64,000 nt of DNA from HGM04593 sp045647745 (GCA_045647745.1 JAZRMQ010000064.1:41738-105737), one strand, 5' to 3'. Shown: positions 26,613 to 34,921, counted from the stretch's first letter. A program made the numbers and translations. Notes: generated from the sequence alone by a model not told the origin.

Positions 26613-26665
26613 CACCTTAATAGTTGCAGTGGGAGCAAAAACTGCATAAAAAAAACAACCAGAGA

Positions 26666-29104
26666 ATGAAAGTGATGAAATTCGGCGGGACATCGGTAGG
26701 TTCTGTCAATAGCATATTAAGCCTCAAGAGCATTGTGGAAGAGGCTGCAAATAAAGAGCGTGTGATTGTTGTTGTGTCGGCACTTGGCGGCATAACAGAC
26801 AAGCTAATCAAGACGGCCGTCCTTGCTGTGAACGGCGACCTTGCCTTCAACGATGAGTTCCGCGAAATAGTTACACGCCACCACGAGCTTATAGCCGCCG
26901 TTATTCCCAACGAGGGCAAACGCGTTGCACTTTTAGAGGAGGTTGATATGTTGCTCAACGAGCTGAACAATATCTATCAAGGACTTGCGCTCATTAATAA
27001 TATGACACCAAAGTCCGAGGCAACCATCGTCAGCTATGGTGAGCGAATTTCGAGCCGCATAGTAACAGCGCTCATCGACGGGGCTGTACGTTTTAACGCC
27101 CGACAGTTTATAAAAACCGAGACAAAGCACAAAAAATATATTCTTGCCGATGAGATAACCGACAAGTTGATACATCAGCATTTTGATGGTTGTCAGGAAC
27201 AGATAATTGTTGTGCCGGGATTTATTGCCCAAGACAAGGAGAGTGAAGAGATTACCAATCTGGGACGTGGCGGTAGCGACTACACCGCAGCAATCATTGC
27301 TGCCACATTGAATGCCGACTGCCTTGAAATTTGGACCGACGTCGATGGTTTTATGACAGCCGACCCACGTGTCATCAACAACGCCTACACTATTGGACAC
27401 CTTAGCTACGTAGAGGCGACCGAGCTTTGTAACTTTGGTGCAAAGGTTGTCTACCCACCAACAATATATCCGGTATTTAAGGCAAATATACCCATCAAGA
27501 TAAAAAACACATTCAACCCGTCGGGCGAGGGCACAATCATCGATGCGCACAGTGAGAACGAGGGCCGACTGATAAAGGGTATCTCAAGTATCAACGACAC
27601 CGACCTGCTTACTGTGCAGGGCCTTGGAATGGTGGGCGTGGTGGGCGTCAACCATCGTATTTTCCGCGCACTGGGCAACGCCGGCATCAGCGTGTTCCTT
27701 GTTGCACAGGCCTCATCAGAGAACAGCACGTCTATCGGTTTGCGCCACGTAGATGCCGACAAGGCTTGCGAGGTGCTGAACAAAGAGTTCGAACGAGAGA
27801 TTTCAATGGGACTAATGGAGAGCGTGCGCGCCACAAGCGAGCTGTCAACGGTTGCTATCGTTGGCGAGAATATGCGTCAGAATGCCGGCATCATTGGCAA
27901 GCTGTTCCAGACGCTGGGACGCAATGGTATCAACGTTGTTGCTTGTGCTCAGGGCGGACAGGAGACAAATATCTCATTTGTTATAAAGGCCGACCTTTTG
28001 CGCAAGACTTTGAATGTTATACACGATTCGTTCTTCCTCTCGGAGTACAAGGTGCTAAATCTCTTTATCTGCGGTGTAGGCACTGTTGGCGGAAGCCTCA
28101 TCGAACAAATTGTATCGCAGCAGGAGAAATTAAAGAAAGAGCATAGCCTGAAGCTGAACATTGTGGGCATTGCAAACAGCCGAAACGCTATTTTTGACCG
28201 CGAAGGACTTGACACTACAAACTATAAAACAGCACTCAAGGAGAGCGCACCAAGCAGCATTGAGAAACTGCGCAACGATATTATAGAGATGAATATCTTT
28301 AACTCGGTGTTTGTGGATTGTACTGCAAGCAGCGAGGTTGCGACAATATATGCCGACCTGCTTTCGCACAACATCAGCGTTGTGGCAGCAAACAAAATTG
28401 CTGCATCGGCCGATTATGCAACATACAATAACCTGAAGCAGATTGCACGCCAACGCAATATCAAATATCTCTTTGAGACAAATGTTGGCGCGGGATTGCC
28501 AATCATCAACACAATCAACGACCTGATAAACAGCGGAGATAAGATTTTGAAGATTGAGGCGGTGCTGAGCGGCACGTTGAACTTTATCTTCAACATCCTG
28601 AGCAGCGACATACAGCTTAGTGAGGCGGTGCGCCTTGCGCAAGAGAAGGGTTACAGCGAGCCCGACCCACGCATTGACCTGTGTGGCAAGGATGTTATCC
28701 GCAAGCTGGTTATTCTTGCGCGCGAGGCAGGATACTCCATTGAGCAGAGCGATGTGGAGGCTAACCTATTTATTCCCCAAGAGCTGTTTGACGGCACATT
28801 GGAGAACTTTTGGGCAAAATTGTCACAGCTTGATGCGCAATTCGAAGAGGAGCGCAAGAAACTCGTTGCCGAGAAGATGCATTGGCGCTTTATTGCAAAA
28901 TACGAGAATGGCAAGGGCAGTGTCTCGCTCTGCAAGGTCAACGAGCGTCACCCGTTCTACCACCTCGAGGGCAGCAACAACATCATTCTGCTCACCACCG
29001 AGCGCTACAAGGAGTATCCAATGCTCATACAAGGCTATGGTGCTGGTGCAAGCGTGACTGCCGCCGGTGTATTTGCCGACATTATGCGAATTGCAAATAT
29101 CTAA
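26666..29104 (+). CDS. thrA: Bifunctional aspartate kinase/homoserine dehydrogenase
   Basis: 812 residues from the ATG at 26666, which puts KFGGTS at 5-10 as in all aspartokinases; an in-frame ATG at 26624 would add an unlikely leader. The kinase domain (1-290) contains GRGGSDYTA; two ACT-like regulatory segments follow (VQGLGMVGVVGV and VAIVGENMRQNAG). The homoserine dehydrogenase domain begins near 460 with LFICGVGTVGGSL (NAD-binding) and contains NVGAGLPIINT and EGYSEPDP-like KGYSEPDPRIDL. It catalyses the first and third steps of threonine/methionine synthesis and is probably feedback-inhibited by threonine. It is a single gene here: no thrB or thrC adjoins it, and a terminator follows. 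Confidence 0.96.
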   Translation: MKVMKFGGTSVGSVNSILSLKSIVEEAANKERVIVVVSALGGITDKLIKTAVLAVNGDLAFNDEFREIVTRHHELIAAVIPNEGKRVALLEEVDMLLNELNNIYQGLALINNMTPKSEATIVSYGERISSRIVTALIDGAVRFNARQFIKTETKHKKYILADEITDKLIHQHFDGCQEQIIVVPGFIAQDKESEEITNLGRGGSDYTAAIIAATLNADCLEIWTDVDGFMTADPRVINNAYTIGHLSYVEATELCNFGAKVVYPPTIYPVFKANIPIKIKNTFNPSGEGTIIDAHSENEGRLIKGISSINDTDLLTVQGLGMVGVVGVNHRIFRALGNAGISVFLVAQASSENSTSIGLRHVDADKACEVLNKEFEREISMGLMESVRATSELSTVAIVGENMRQNAGIIGKLFQTLGRNGINVVACAQGGQETNISFVIKADLLRKTLNVIHDSFFLSEYKVLNLFICGVGTVGGSLIEQIVSQQEKLKKEHSLKLNIVGIANSRNAIFDREGLDTTNYKTALKESAPSSIEKLRNDIIEMNIFNSVFVDCTASSEVATIYADLLSHNISVVAANKIAASADYATYNNLKQIARQRNIKYLFETNVGAGLPIINTINDLINSGDKILKIEAVLSGTLNFIFNILSSDIQLSEAVRLAQEKGYSEPDPRIDLCGKDVIRKLVILAREAGYSIEQSDVEANLFIPQELFDGTLENFWAKLSQLDAQFEEERKKLVAEKMHWRFIAKYENGKGSVSLCKVNERHPFYHLEGSNNIILLTTERYKEYPMLIQGYGAGASVTAAGVFADIMRIANI

Positions 29105-29122
29105 AAAAGACTAGCAGATAGA

Positions 29123-29166
29123 TAAATAACAGCATTAAGCCCGTAAGAGCTCAATGCTGTTATTTA
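29123..29166. terminator. Bidirectional terminator between thrA and the sigma-factor gene
   Basis: Stem of 14 perfect base pairs, TAAATAACAGCATT at 29123-29136 and AATGCTGTTATTTA at 29153-29166, extended inward by a few pairs around a loop. The TAA stop of the convergent sigma gene (29160-29162) is within the right arm. Confidence 0.88.
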
Positions 29167-29663
29167 TAATCCTTCAACAAGCACTGCAACTGCTGACGCG
29201 TGAAGAAAATTCTACTTTTGACAGTGCCTAGCGGCAGCCCCAAACGCTCGGCTATCTCGCGATACTTGAACCCTGAGATGTGCATCAGGAAAGGTATCCG
29301 ATAGTCGCGAGGCAGACCGTAGACAACGCGATAAATCTCTTTTGTATCATAGCCATTATCGGTGATATAGTTATCAACCTCGCGCGGGCAGTTAATGTGG
29401 AAGAGATTATCTGTTTGGTCAACAAATATCTGATCCCTCACCTCCTTGCGGTAGTTGTTTATGAAGATATTGCGCATTATGGTATAAACCCAACCCTTGA
29501 AGTTTGTTCCGGGGGTGTACTTTTCCATATTACCCAAAGCCTTTAGCGACGTTTCTTGCAGCAAATCGTTCGCCTCATCTCTGTCTGCTGTGAGTTTATA
29601 GGCAAAGCGTTGCAGCTCTGACTGCACCTCAAGCAGCTCTCTCCTGAATTTTGCTGTATCCAA
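29160..29663 (-). CDS. ECF-type RNA polymerase sigma factor
   Basis: 167 residues. Region 2 is clear (LQRFAYKLTADRDEANDLLQET, then FKGWVYTIMRNIFIN), and region 4 has the helix-turn-helix LPRDYRIPFLMH...YREIAERLGLPLGTVKSRIF. There is no region 3 or long N-terminal part, so it is an extracytoplasmic-function sigma factor. The start codon appears to be TTG at 29661-29663: the frame has a stop 39 bases upstream and no ATG before residue 46. No anti-sigma gene lies beside it; the neighbours are thrA and an SpmA/SpmB-like gene. Its target promoters cannot be guessed. It may be expressed at a low level because of the weak start. Confidence 0.92.
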   Translation of the reverse strand: MDTAKFRRELLEVQSELQRFAYKLTADRDEANDLLQETSLKALGNMEKYTPGTNFKGWVYTIMRNIFINNYRKEVRDQIFVDQTDNLFHINCPREVDNYITDNGYDTKEIYRVVYGLPRDYRIPFLMHISGFKYREIAERLGLPLGTVKSRIFFTRQQLQCLLKDYK

Positions 29664-29678
29664 AGTGTTAATATTTTA

Positions 29679-29696
29679 ATTTTGCACCGGCAAAAT
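29679..29696 (-). promoter_or_regulatory. Short palindrome upstream of the sigma-factor start
   Basis: ATTTTGC at 29679-29685 and GCAAAAT at 29690-29696 form a 7-bp inverted repeat with a four-base centre, 16 bases upstream of the TTG start. CACCGG is also repeated next to it. It could be an operator or a hairpin in the leader; this is inference. Confidence 0.35.
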
Positions 29697-29798
29697 CACC
29701 GGGGTATGAATATATAACAATGCCAATGGGATATTTGTTTTAAGAGACAATAAAAAATATGCATTAATAATACCACGTAGCGATTTTATAATTAATCC

Positions 29799-29814
29799 TA
29801 TTTTTGTATTTTTG
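29799..29814 (+). promoter_or_regulatory. Tandem -7 elements before the SpmA/SpmB-like gene
   Basis: TATTTTTG occurs twice, at 29799-29806 and 29807-29814, each fitting TAnnTTTG. No convincing -33 TTTG is found at the right distance. The gene starts 56 bases further on. The rest of the divergent gap 29664-29870 is A+T-rich and without genes. Confidence 0.5.
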
Positions 29815-29870
29815 CTGAAAAGTTGTTTTAATTTATATCGTTTGGTTTTTTATAGAGCAGAAACAGGATA

Positions 29871-31103
29871 ATGGTACTCAATTATATTTGGATTGCTTTT
29901 TTCATTCTTTCGTTTGTCATAGCACTTGGCAAGCTTATCTTCGCAGGCGACACAACTGTGTTCACCGAGATGATGGCAGCCACCACAAGCTCGGCAAAAA
30001 ATGCTTTTGAGCTGTCGTTAGGGCTCACCGGCGTTCTCTCGCTGTGGATGGGAATTATGAAAATTGGCGAAAAGGGCGGACTAGTTGCCGCATTGGCAAA
30101 ACTGCTGAGCCCTGTACTGAGCAAGATTTTCCCCGACGTGCCCAAAGGACATCCTGCTATGGGGACAATGTTTATGAACTTCTCGGCCAATATGCTTGGG
30201 CTCGACAACGCCGCTACACCAATGGGATTAAAGGCTATGCAGGAGCTGCAGGAGATTAACCCTAACAAAGAGAGAGCAAGCAACCCAATGATTATGTTCC
30301 TTGTGCTGAACACATCGGGGTTGACGCTTATTCCGGTGTCGGTGCTAACCTTCCGCACCGAGATGGGGGCGGCAAACCCCACAGATATTTTTCTGCCGAT
30401 ACTCATTGCCACCACTGTAGCTACATTAGTGGGGCTGATAGTGACAAGCATCTACCAGCGCATCAACCTTTTTAACCGCACGATGCTATTGTTCCTTTTT
30501 GGTGTATGCCTGTTCATCGCCGGTGGCACGTGGGGAATGATGCAGTTGTCACAGGTGCGCATTGAGGCTCTTTCTACGTCGCTTGCAGGGGTTACACTAT
30601 TCTCAATAATCATACTATTTATTGTTGCCGGCGTAAGGGCAAAAATAAATGTATACGAGGCTTTTATCGAGGGGGCAAAAGATGGTTTCGGCACTGCTGT
30701 GCGCATAATCCCCTACCTCATTGCCATTTTGGTTGCAATAGGCGTGTTCAGAGCATCGGGTGGTATGGATGTTATTATGAATGGCATTGCATCGTGTGCA
30801 AGCGCATTAGGCGCAGACACCGATTTTGTTGGGGCAATGCCCACAGCAATAATGAAGCCTCTCAGTGGCAGTGGAGCACGCGGAATGATGGTTGACGCAA
30901 TGAACACATACGGTGCCGACTCCTTTGCCGGCCGTTTGGCGTGTATTTTTCAAGGGGCAACAGACACTACATTCTACATACTCGCTGTCTATTTTGGCAG
31001 CGTTGGGATAAAAAAGACACGACACGCATTAACCTGCGGTTTGCTTGCCGACTTTGCCGGAATTATAGCCGCAATCGTTGTCGGATACATTTTCTTTGGA
31101 TAA
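29871..31103 (+). CDS. Fused SpmA/SpmB-like nucleoside-recognition (Gate) membrane protein
   Basis: 410 residues with about ten membrane helices and two repeats of the 'nucleoside recognition/Gate' domain: an SpmA-like half (roughly 1-200, with NFSANMLGLDNAATPMGLKAM) and an SpmB-like half (roughly 230-410, with MKPLSGSGARGMM and FQGATDTTFYILAVYFG). In sporulating Firmicutes these are two proteins, SpmA and SpmB, linked to spore-core dehydration; in non-sporulating Bacteroidales the fusion is common and its role is unknown, perhaps small-molecule transport. ybeY begins 10 bases downstream and is probably in the same transcript. Confidence 0.88.
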   Translation: MVLNYIWIAFFILSFVIALGKLIFAGDTTVFTEMMAATTSSAKNAFELSLGLTGVLSLWMGIMKIGEKGGLVAALAKLLSPVLSKIFPDVPKGHPAMGTMFMNFSANMLGLDNAATPMGLKAMQELQEINPNKERASNPMIMFLVLNTSGLTLIPVSVLTFRTEMGAANPTDIFLPILIATTVATLVGLIVTSIYQRINLFNRTMLLFLFGVCLFIAGGTWGMMQLSQVRIEALSTSLAGVTLFSIIILFIVAGVRAKINVYEAFIEGAKDGFGTAVRIIPYLIAILVAIGVFRASGGMDVIMNGIASCASALGADTDFVGAMPTAIMKPLSGSGARGMMVDAMNTYGADSFAGRLACIFQGATDTTFYILAVYFGSVGIKKTRHALTCGLLADFAGIIAAIVVGYIFFG

Positions 31104-31113
31104 TTTTAATACT

Positions 31114-31527
31114 ATGATAAGCTATCAGACCGAGGGCGTAAAGATGCCCGCAATTAAAAAACGTGAGACAACAGCTTGGATAAAAGCTGTGGCCGCTTCA
31201 TACGGGAAAAAAGTTGGTGACATTGCCTATATTTTCTGCGACGATGAAAAGATTCTTGAGGTCAACCGCGAATATCTGCAACACGATTATTACACCGACA
31301 TCATCACATTCGACTATTGCGAGGAGAATATCATCAGCGGCGACCTTTTCATCTCGCTCGACACCGTGCAAAGCAACAGCGAACTAGTGGGTGCAACATA
31401 CGAACAGGAACTTCACCGCGTGATTATACACGGTATCCTGCACCTGTGTGGTATCAACGACAAGGGTGAGGGCGAACGCGAGATTATGGAAGCTTGCGAA
31501 AACAGGGCGCTAGCAATGAGGGGGTAA
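31114..31527 (+). CDS. ybeY: Endoribonuclease YbeY (rRNA maturation factor)
   Basis: 137 residues from the ATG at 31114; an in-frame ATG at 31078 lies within the preceding gene. TDIITFDY and GDLFISLDTV are family motifs, and HGILHLCGIND at 106-116 is the metal site. In the canonical H-x3-H-x5-H motif the third ligand is His; here the equivalent residue is Asp116, so metal binding would use His106, His110 and Asp116. YbeY takes part in 16S rRNA 3' end maturation and ribosome quality control. It ends four bases from the convergent argE-like gene with no hairpin between. Confidence 0.93.
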   Translation: MISYQTEGVKMPAIKKRETTAWIKAVAASYGKKVGDIAYIFCDDEKILEVNREYLQHDYYTDIITFDYCEENIISGDLFISLDTVQSNSELVGATYEQELHRVIIHGILHLCGINDKGEGEREIMEACENRALAMRG

Positions 31528-31531
31528 GTTT

Positions 31532-32608
31532 TTACAACTTCAACCCGTCGAGCATTGCTGTAAATTTTTCAATGCCGTCACGTATCTCGCTTATGAGAAC
31601 ATACTCATTGGCGGTGTGTGAGCGAGTGGTGTCACCGGGACCCATCTTCAACGTGGGGACACCTGCCAACAGTGCATTATTCGACAGTGTGGGCGAACCA
31701 TAGGGCACGCAACCCATAGCAACTGCCCGCGCCACCAAAGGGTGTTCTAATGGTATGAAAGAGGAGTTGAGCCTTGTAGAACGGGCTGTGACGTTGCAAC
31801 TCACATTGGATTTTATTATCTCAAGAAGTTCTTTATTCGAATAACATTCATTGCTGCGGATATCAACGACAAATTCACATTTATCGGGAATTACGTTGTG
31901 TTGTGTGCCGGCGTTTATCTGAGTGACGGTCATTTTCACATCACCCAACAGCGGCGAGCTCTTTGTGCTTTTGTGGTTACGGAACCAGTCAATATCGCCC
32001 AGAGCTTTATAGAGAGCATTAACACCCTCGTTACGCGCTGCGTGCCCCGACACACCATCGGCCACGCAATCGAGCACCATCAATCCCTTTTCGGCAATAG
32101 CGGGTTGCATAGACGTAGGTTCGCCGACTATCGCGCAACTCAAAGCCGGAAGATGGGGCAACACAGCCTCAATACCATTGATGCCCGACACCTCCTCCTC
32201 GGCCGACGCAAGAAATATTGTATTATATCGCTGTGGCTTCTGGCAAATATTGTAAAAGACCTGCAAAAGAGTGACAAGCGATGCGCCGTCGTCGTTGCTG
32301 CCAAGGCCATAAATCACATCACCCTCAACAATGGGCGTAAAAGGATGCTTGCTCCACCCGGCCACCGGCTTTACGGTATCAATGTGAGCGTCGAGCAAAA
32401 GTGTCGGGCGCGAAGCATCGTACCCGGGTGCAACGCACCAAAGGTTGTTCAGATGACGGTGCACATCGCATCTTACCGGTGCTCCACGCTCAATAAAGAG
32501 TTGCAGTTTGTCGGTAGCATCACCCTCTTCGCGGCTTATGGATGGAGTGCTTATGAGCACCTTTAACAGCTCGACCGCTTGTTTAACATTTGCTTCGCTT
32601 GCTTTCAT
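31532..32608 (-). CDS. argE: M20-family deacylase of arginine synthesis (ArgE-like)
   Basis: 358 residues from the ATG at 32606-32608; an in-frame start at 32668 would add 20 residues that do not resemble the family and would cross the promoter. Metal-site motifs of M20 peptidases are present: LLLDAHIDTVKP (His and Asp ligands), GLGSNDDGASLV, ASAEEEVSG (catalytic and metal Glu), IVGEPTS, and a C-terminal HTANEYV (His ligand). Bacteroides species make arginine through N-succinyl intermediates, so the likely substrate is N-succinylcitrulline or N-acylornithine. It stands apart from the arg operon at 43982-48417 but has its own consensus promoter. Confidence 0.85.
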   Translation of the reverse strand: MKASEANVKQAVELLKVLISTPSISREEGDATDKLQLFIERGAPVRCDVHRHLNNLWCVAPGYDASRPTLLLDAHIDTVKPVAGWSKHPFTPIVEGDVIYGLGSNDDGASLVTLLQVFYNICQKPQRYNTIFLASAEEEVSGINGIEAVLPHLPALSCAIVGEPTSMQPAIAEKGLMVLDCVADGVSGHAARNEGVNALYKALGDIDWFRNHKSTKSSPLLGDVKMTVTQINAGTQHNVIPDKCEFVVDIRSNECYSNKELLEIIKSNVSCNVTARSTRLNSSFIPLEHPLVARAVAMGCVPYGSPTLSNNALLAGVPTLKMGPGDTTRSHTANEYVLISEIRDGIEKFTAMLDGLKL

Positions 32609-32628
32609 AAAGACCAATCCTTTCGGCA

Positions 32629-32659
32629 CAAAGGTACAACAGCACGCCTCATATACAAA
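32629..32659 (-). promoter_or_regulatory. Bacteroides-type promoter of the argE-like gene
   Basis: Read on the minus strand, TTTG (complement of 32656-32659), a 19-base spacer, then TACCTTTG (complement of 32629-32636). Both boxes match consensus. The gene's ATG is about 20 bases from the -7 box, which gives a short leader and favours the start at 32608. Confidence 0.8.
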
Positions 32660-32729
32660 ATTCAGCAACGATATTTTTTAACAAAAAGCAATTATAACGC
32701 GTTAAAAGTTCCTTTGTAGGCGTTGACTC

Positions 32730-32760
32730 TTGCGTATTTTTGAATATCGTTGTATCTTCG
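32730..32760 (+). promoter_or_regulatory. Probable promoter of prfB
   Basis: TTG at 32730-32732, a 20-base spacer, and TATCTTCG at 32753-32760, one mismatch from TAnnTTTG. The prfB ATG follows at 32789. Confidence 0.6.
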
Positions 32761-32788
32761 CACAATAATTAAATAGAACACAAAACAA

Positions 32789-33904
32789 ATGATTACAGCC
32801 GACCAGTTGAAGGATATAAAAGAGCGCACAGCAGCGCTGAAACAGTACCTTGCCATTGATGAAAAGATTATACAGGTTGAGGAGGAACAGCTACGCACAC
32901 AGGCTCCCGGTTTTTGGGACGATGCAAAAAAAGCCGAGGCACAAATGAAAAAGGTCAAGGCGTTGCAGGCGTGGATTGAGGGCTACAAAGAGGTCAACAA
33001 CCGCACCGAGGAGACCGAAATGGCAATGGAGCTCTTTCGCGAGGAGATGGTTGAGGAGCACGAGGTTGACGACGCTTATAATCGTGCATTGACAGCCATC
33101 GAGGAGCTTGAGTTGAAGAATATGCTCCGCGGCGAGGCCGATGATATGGATTGTGTTCTCAAAATAAACTCAGGCGCAGGCGGTACCGAGGCACAGGATT
33201 GGGCCAGTATGCTGATGCGTATGTATATGCGTTGGGCCGAGTCGAATGGCTACAAGGTGGCTGTTGCCAACCTTCAAGAGGCCGAGGATGCAGGAATAAA
33301 GACTGTAACTCTTGAGTTACAAGGCCCATACGCCTATGGCTATCTCAAAGGCGAGAATGGCGTTCACCGTTTGGTGCGTGTGAGCCCTTACAACGCACAA
33401 GGCAAGCGAATGACATCATTCAGTTCGGTTTTTGTGACACCGCTTGTCGACGACAGCATTGAGGTTGTCATTGAACCGGCACGTATCTCTTGGGATACTT
33501 TCCGAAGCGGTGGCGCAGGAGGACAGAACGTCAACAAGGTGGAGTCGGGAGTGCGCTTGCGCTATCAGTTCAAAGACCCTTACACCGGCGCCGAAGAGGA
33601 AATTCTTATTGAAAATACCGAAACACGCGACCAGCCCAAAAACAAAGAAAATGCTATGCGTCAGTTGCGTTCAATCCTTTACAACAAGGAGATGCAGCAC
33701 CGTATGGAGGAGCAGGCAAAGGTCGAGGCCGGAAAGAAAAAAATTGAATGGGGCTCACAAATTCGCAGCTACGTATTCGACGACCGTCGCGTAAAGGACC
33801 ATCGCACCGGCTACCAAACATCGGACGTGAATGGTGTTATGGATGGTAAAATCGACGGCTTTGTAAAAGCCTACCTTATGGAGTTTGCCGACAAAGGAGA
33901 GTAA
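32789..33904 (+). CDS. prfB: Peptide chain release factor 2
   Basis: 371 residues in one uninterrupted frame. Features: N-terminal coiled-coil domain 1, GVHRLVRVSPYN around 191-202 holding the stop-codon recognition tripeptide as S-P-Y (199-201) instead of the S-P-F of E. coli, and the peptidyl-hydrolysis GGQ at 244-246. The programmed +1 frameshift site (CTTTGA) of most bacterial prfB genes is absent: codons around LKQYLAID read TAC CTT GCC ATT. Autoregulation by frameshifting is therefore not possible here. The CYTH gene follows three bases after the stop and is probably co-transcribed. Confidence 0.97.
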   Translation: MITADQLKDIKERTAALKQYLAIDEKIIQVEEEQLRTQAPGFWDDAKKAEAQMKKVKALQAWIEGYKEVNNRTEETEMAMELFREEMVEEHEVDDAYNRALTAIEELELKNMLRGEADDMDCVLKINSGAGGTEAQDWASMLMRMYMRWAESNGYKVAVANLQEAEDAGIKTVTLELQGPYAYGYLKGENGVHRLVRVSPYNAQGKRMTSFSSVFVTPLVDDSIEVVIEPARISWDTFRSGGAGGQNVNKVESGVRLRYQFKDPYTGAEEEILIENTETRDQPKNKENAMRQLRSILYNKEMQHRMEEQAKVEAGKKKIEWGSQIRSYVFDDRRVKDHRTGYQTSDVNGVMDGKIDGFVKAYLMEFADKGE

Positions 33905-33907
33905 AGA

Positions 33908-34378
33908 ATGGCTGTTGAGATAGAAAGAAAATTCCTTGTCATAAACGACAGTTATAAAGCGTTGGCCTTTCAGAGTGACCGCATTGCGCAGGGATACCTC
34001 TGCCGCGAGGGTGGAAATTCCACACGTGTGAGAGTGCGTGGCGACAAAGGATACATCACCATTAAAGGCCCGTCACTCGATGGCGGGCTTAGCCGTTTTG
34101 AATGGGAGAAAGAGATTTCTGTGGCCGAGGCTCAAGAACTACTAAAGCTGTGCCACGATGCCACCATTGACAAAATACGTCACCTTGTGAAGTGGGGCAA
34201 CCACATTTTTGAGGTTGATGAATTCTTTGGAGACAACGAAGGACTTGTTGTTGCCGAGATTGAGTTGAGTGATGCTAACGAGCAGTTCGAAAAACCCGAT
34301 TTTATTGGCCAAGAGGTTACAGGTGACAAACGTTACTACAACTCAAGGCTTACCCGTTTCCCATACAAAAATTGGTAA
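33908..34378 (+). CDS. CYTH-domain triphosphatase
   Basis: 156 residues forming a single CYTH domain (triphosphate tunnel metalloenzyme). E4-I-E6-R-K8 is the E-x-E-x-K signature; RVRVRGDKGYITIKGP provides the basic tunnel residues, and EVDEF and EIELSD the acidic metal-binding ones. Members of this short bacterial group hydrolyse tripolyphosphate; some relatives make cAMP or act on thiamine triphosphate. It lies in an operon with prfB and ends five bases from the convergent VanZ-like gene, without a terminator. Confidence 0.88.
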   Translation: MAVEIERKFLVINDSYKALAFQSDRIAQGYLCREGGNSTRVRVRGDKGYITIKGPSLDGGLSRFEWEKEISVAEAQELLKLCHDATIDKIRHLVKWGNHIFEVDEFFGDNEGLVVAEIELSDANEQFEKPDFIGQEVTGDKRYYNSRLTRFPYKNW

Positions 34379-34383
34379 ATGCA

Positions 34384-34803
34384 TCATCTGTTGCACCGCT
34401 TCTTATTGCTTTGCCCCACCATATAAGGCCTTGTAACAAAAAGGCTGAAAAGCAACGCTGCCAGCACCCCGATTGTATTAAAGACAAAATCGTCAAAATC
34501 ACCGCTGCGATACGAGGTCAGCAGATACTGCAGATACTCCATCACTCCACTGAAAATTATTGGCACAATCACGCCACAAGTTATCATCAGCAACTTTTTA
34601 GGCTTTAGAGTAATCTTAAAACTCTCGTACCAGAACACGACACAAAGTGTAAAGTACATTATAAAATGCACCACCTTGTCAAGCCCGACAATCGTGTCTG
34701 TACGCACAATTCCCACTGGCTTGTAGAACGTAAGACACAATATCAGCAGCAGCGTCAAAAGTGTTAATTTATATCGTCTCAACAAAAATATTACTCTTTT
34801 CAT
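34384..34803 (-). CDS. VanZ-like membrane protein
   Basis: 139 residues from the ATG at 34801-34803, preferred over 34839 because the -7 promoter box lies between them. Four hydrophobic helices; DKVVHFIMYFTLCVVFW carries the D-K-x-x-H motif and GVMEYLQYLLTSYRSGDFDD the E-x-x-Q and D-F-D-D motifs of the VanZ family. Some VanZ proteins give low-level teicoplanin resistance in Gram-positives, but in Bacteroidales the role is unknown. The C-terminus is basic. Confidence 0.85.
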   Translation of the reverse strand: MKRVIFLLRRYKLTLLTLLLILCLTFYKPVGIVRTDTIVGLDKVVHFIMYFTLCVVFWYESFKITLKPKKLLMITCGVIVPIIFSGVMEYLQYLLTSYRSGDFDDFVFNTIGVLAALLFSLFVTRPYMVGQSNKKRCNR

Positions 34804-34819
34804 AAGACAGTTTATCACA

Positions 34820-34827
34820 CAAATATA
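34820..34827 (-). promoter_or_regulatory. -7 box of the VanZ-like gene
   Basis: The minus strand reads TATATTTG, an exact TAnnTTTG, 17 bases upstream of the ATG. No -33 TTTG is present at the normal distance. Confidence 0.5.
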
Positions 34828-34848
34828 ATAAAGTAACAACTTTATTTA

Positions 34849-34856
34849 TAACTTTG
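34849..34856 (+). promoter_or_regulatory. -7 box on the + strand before a possible small gene
   Basis: TAACTTTG fits TAnnTTTG exactly and points toward the small open frame at 34922. No -33 partner is seen. It is divergent from the VanZ promoter box 22 bases away. Confidence 0.4.
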
Positions 34857-34921
34857 CTACATAATTGCAGACAAAAATAGTACAACATTTTTTATTCGCA
34901 ACGCTTTAATAAAAAAACAAC

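Noticed and set aside
26933..27550. 205-codon frame antisense to thrA
   Set aside because: Lies wholly opposite the conserved aspartokinase domain, with no family resemblance.
31898..32566. 222-codon frame antisense to the argE-like gene
   Set aside because: Shadow of a clear M20-family coding region, rich in Cys/His/Arg by reverse reading.
32789..32880. Programmed +1 frameshift site in prfB
   Set aside because: The expected CTTTGA near codon 25 is absent; the frame is continuous from ATG to stop.
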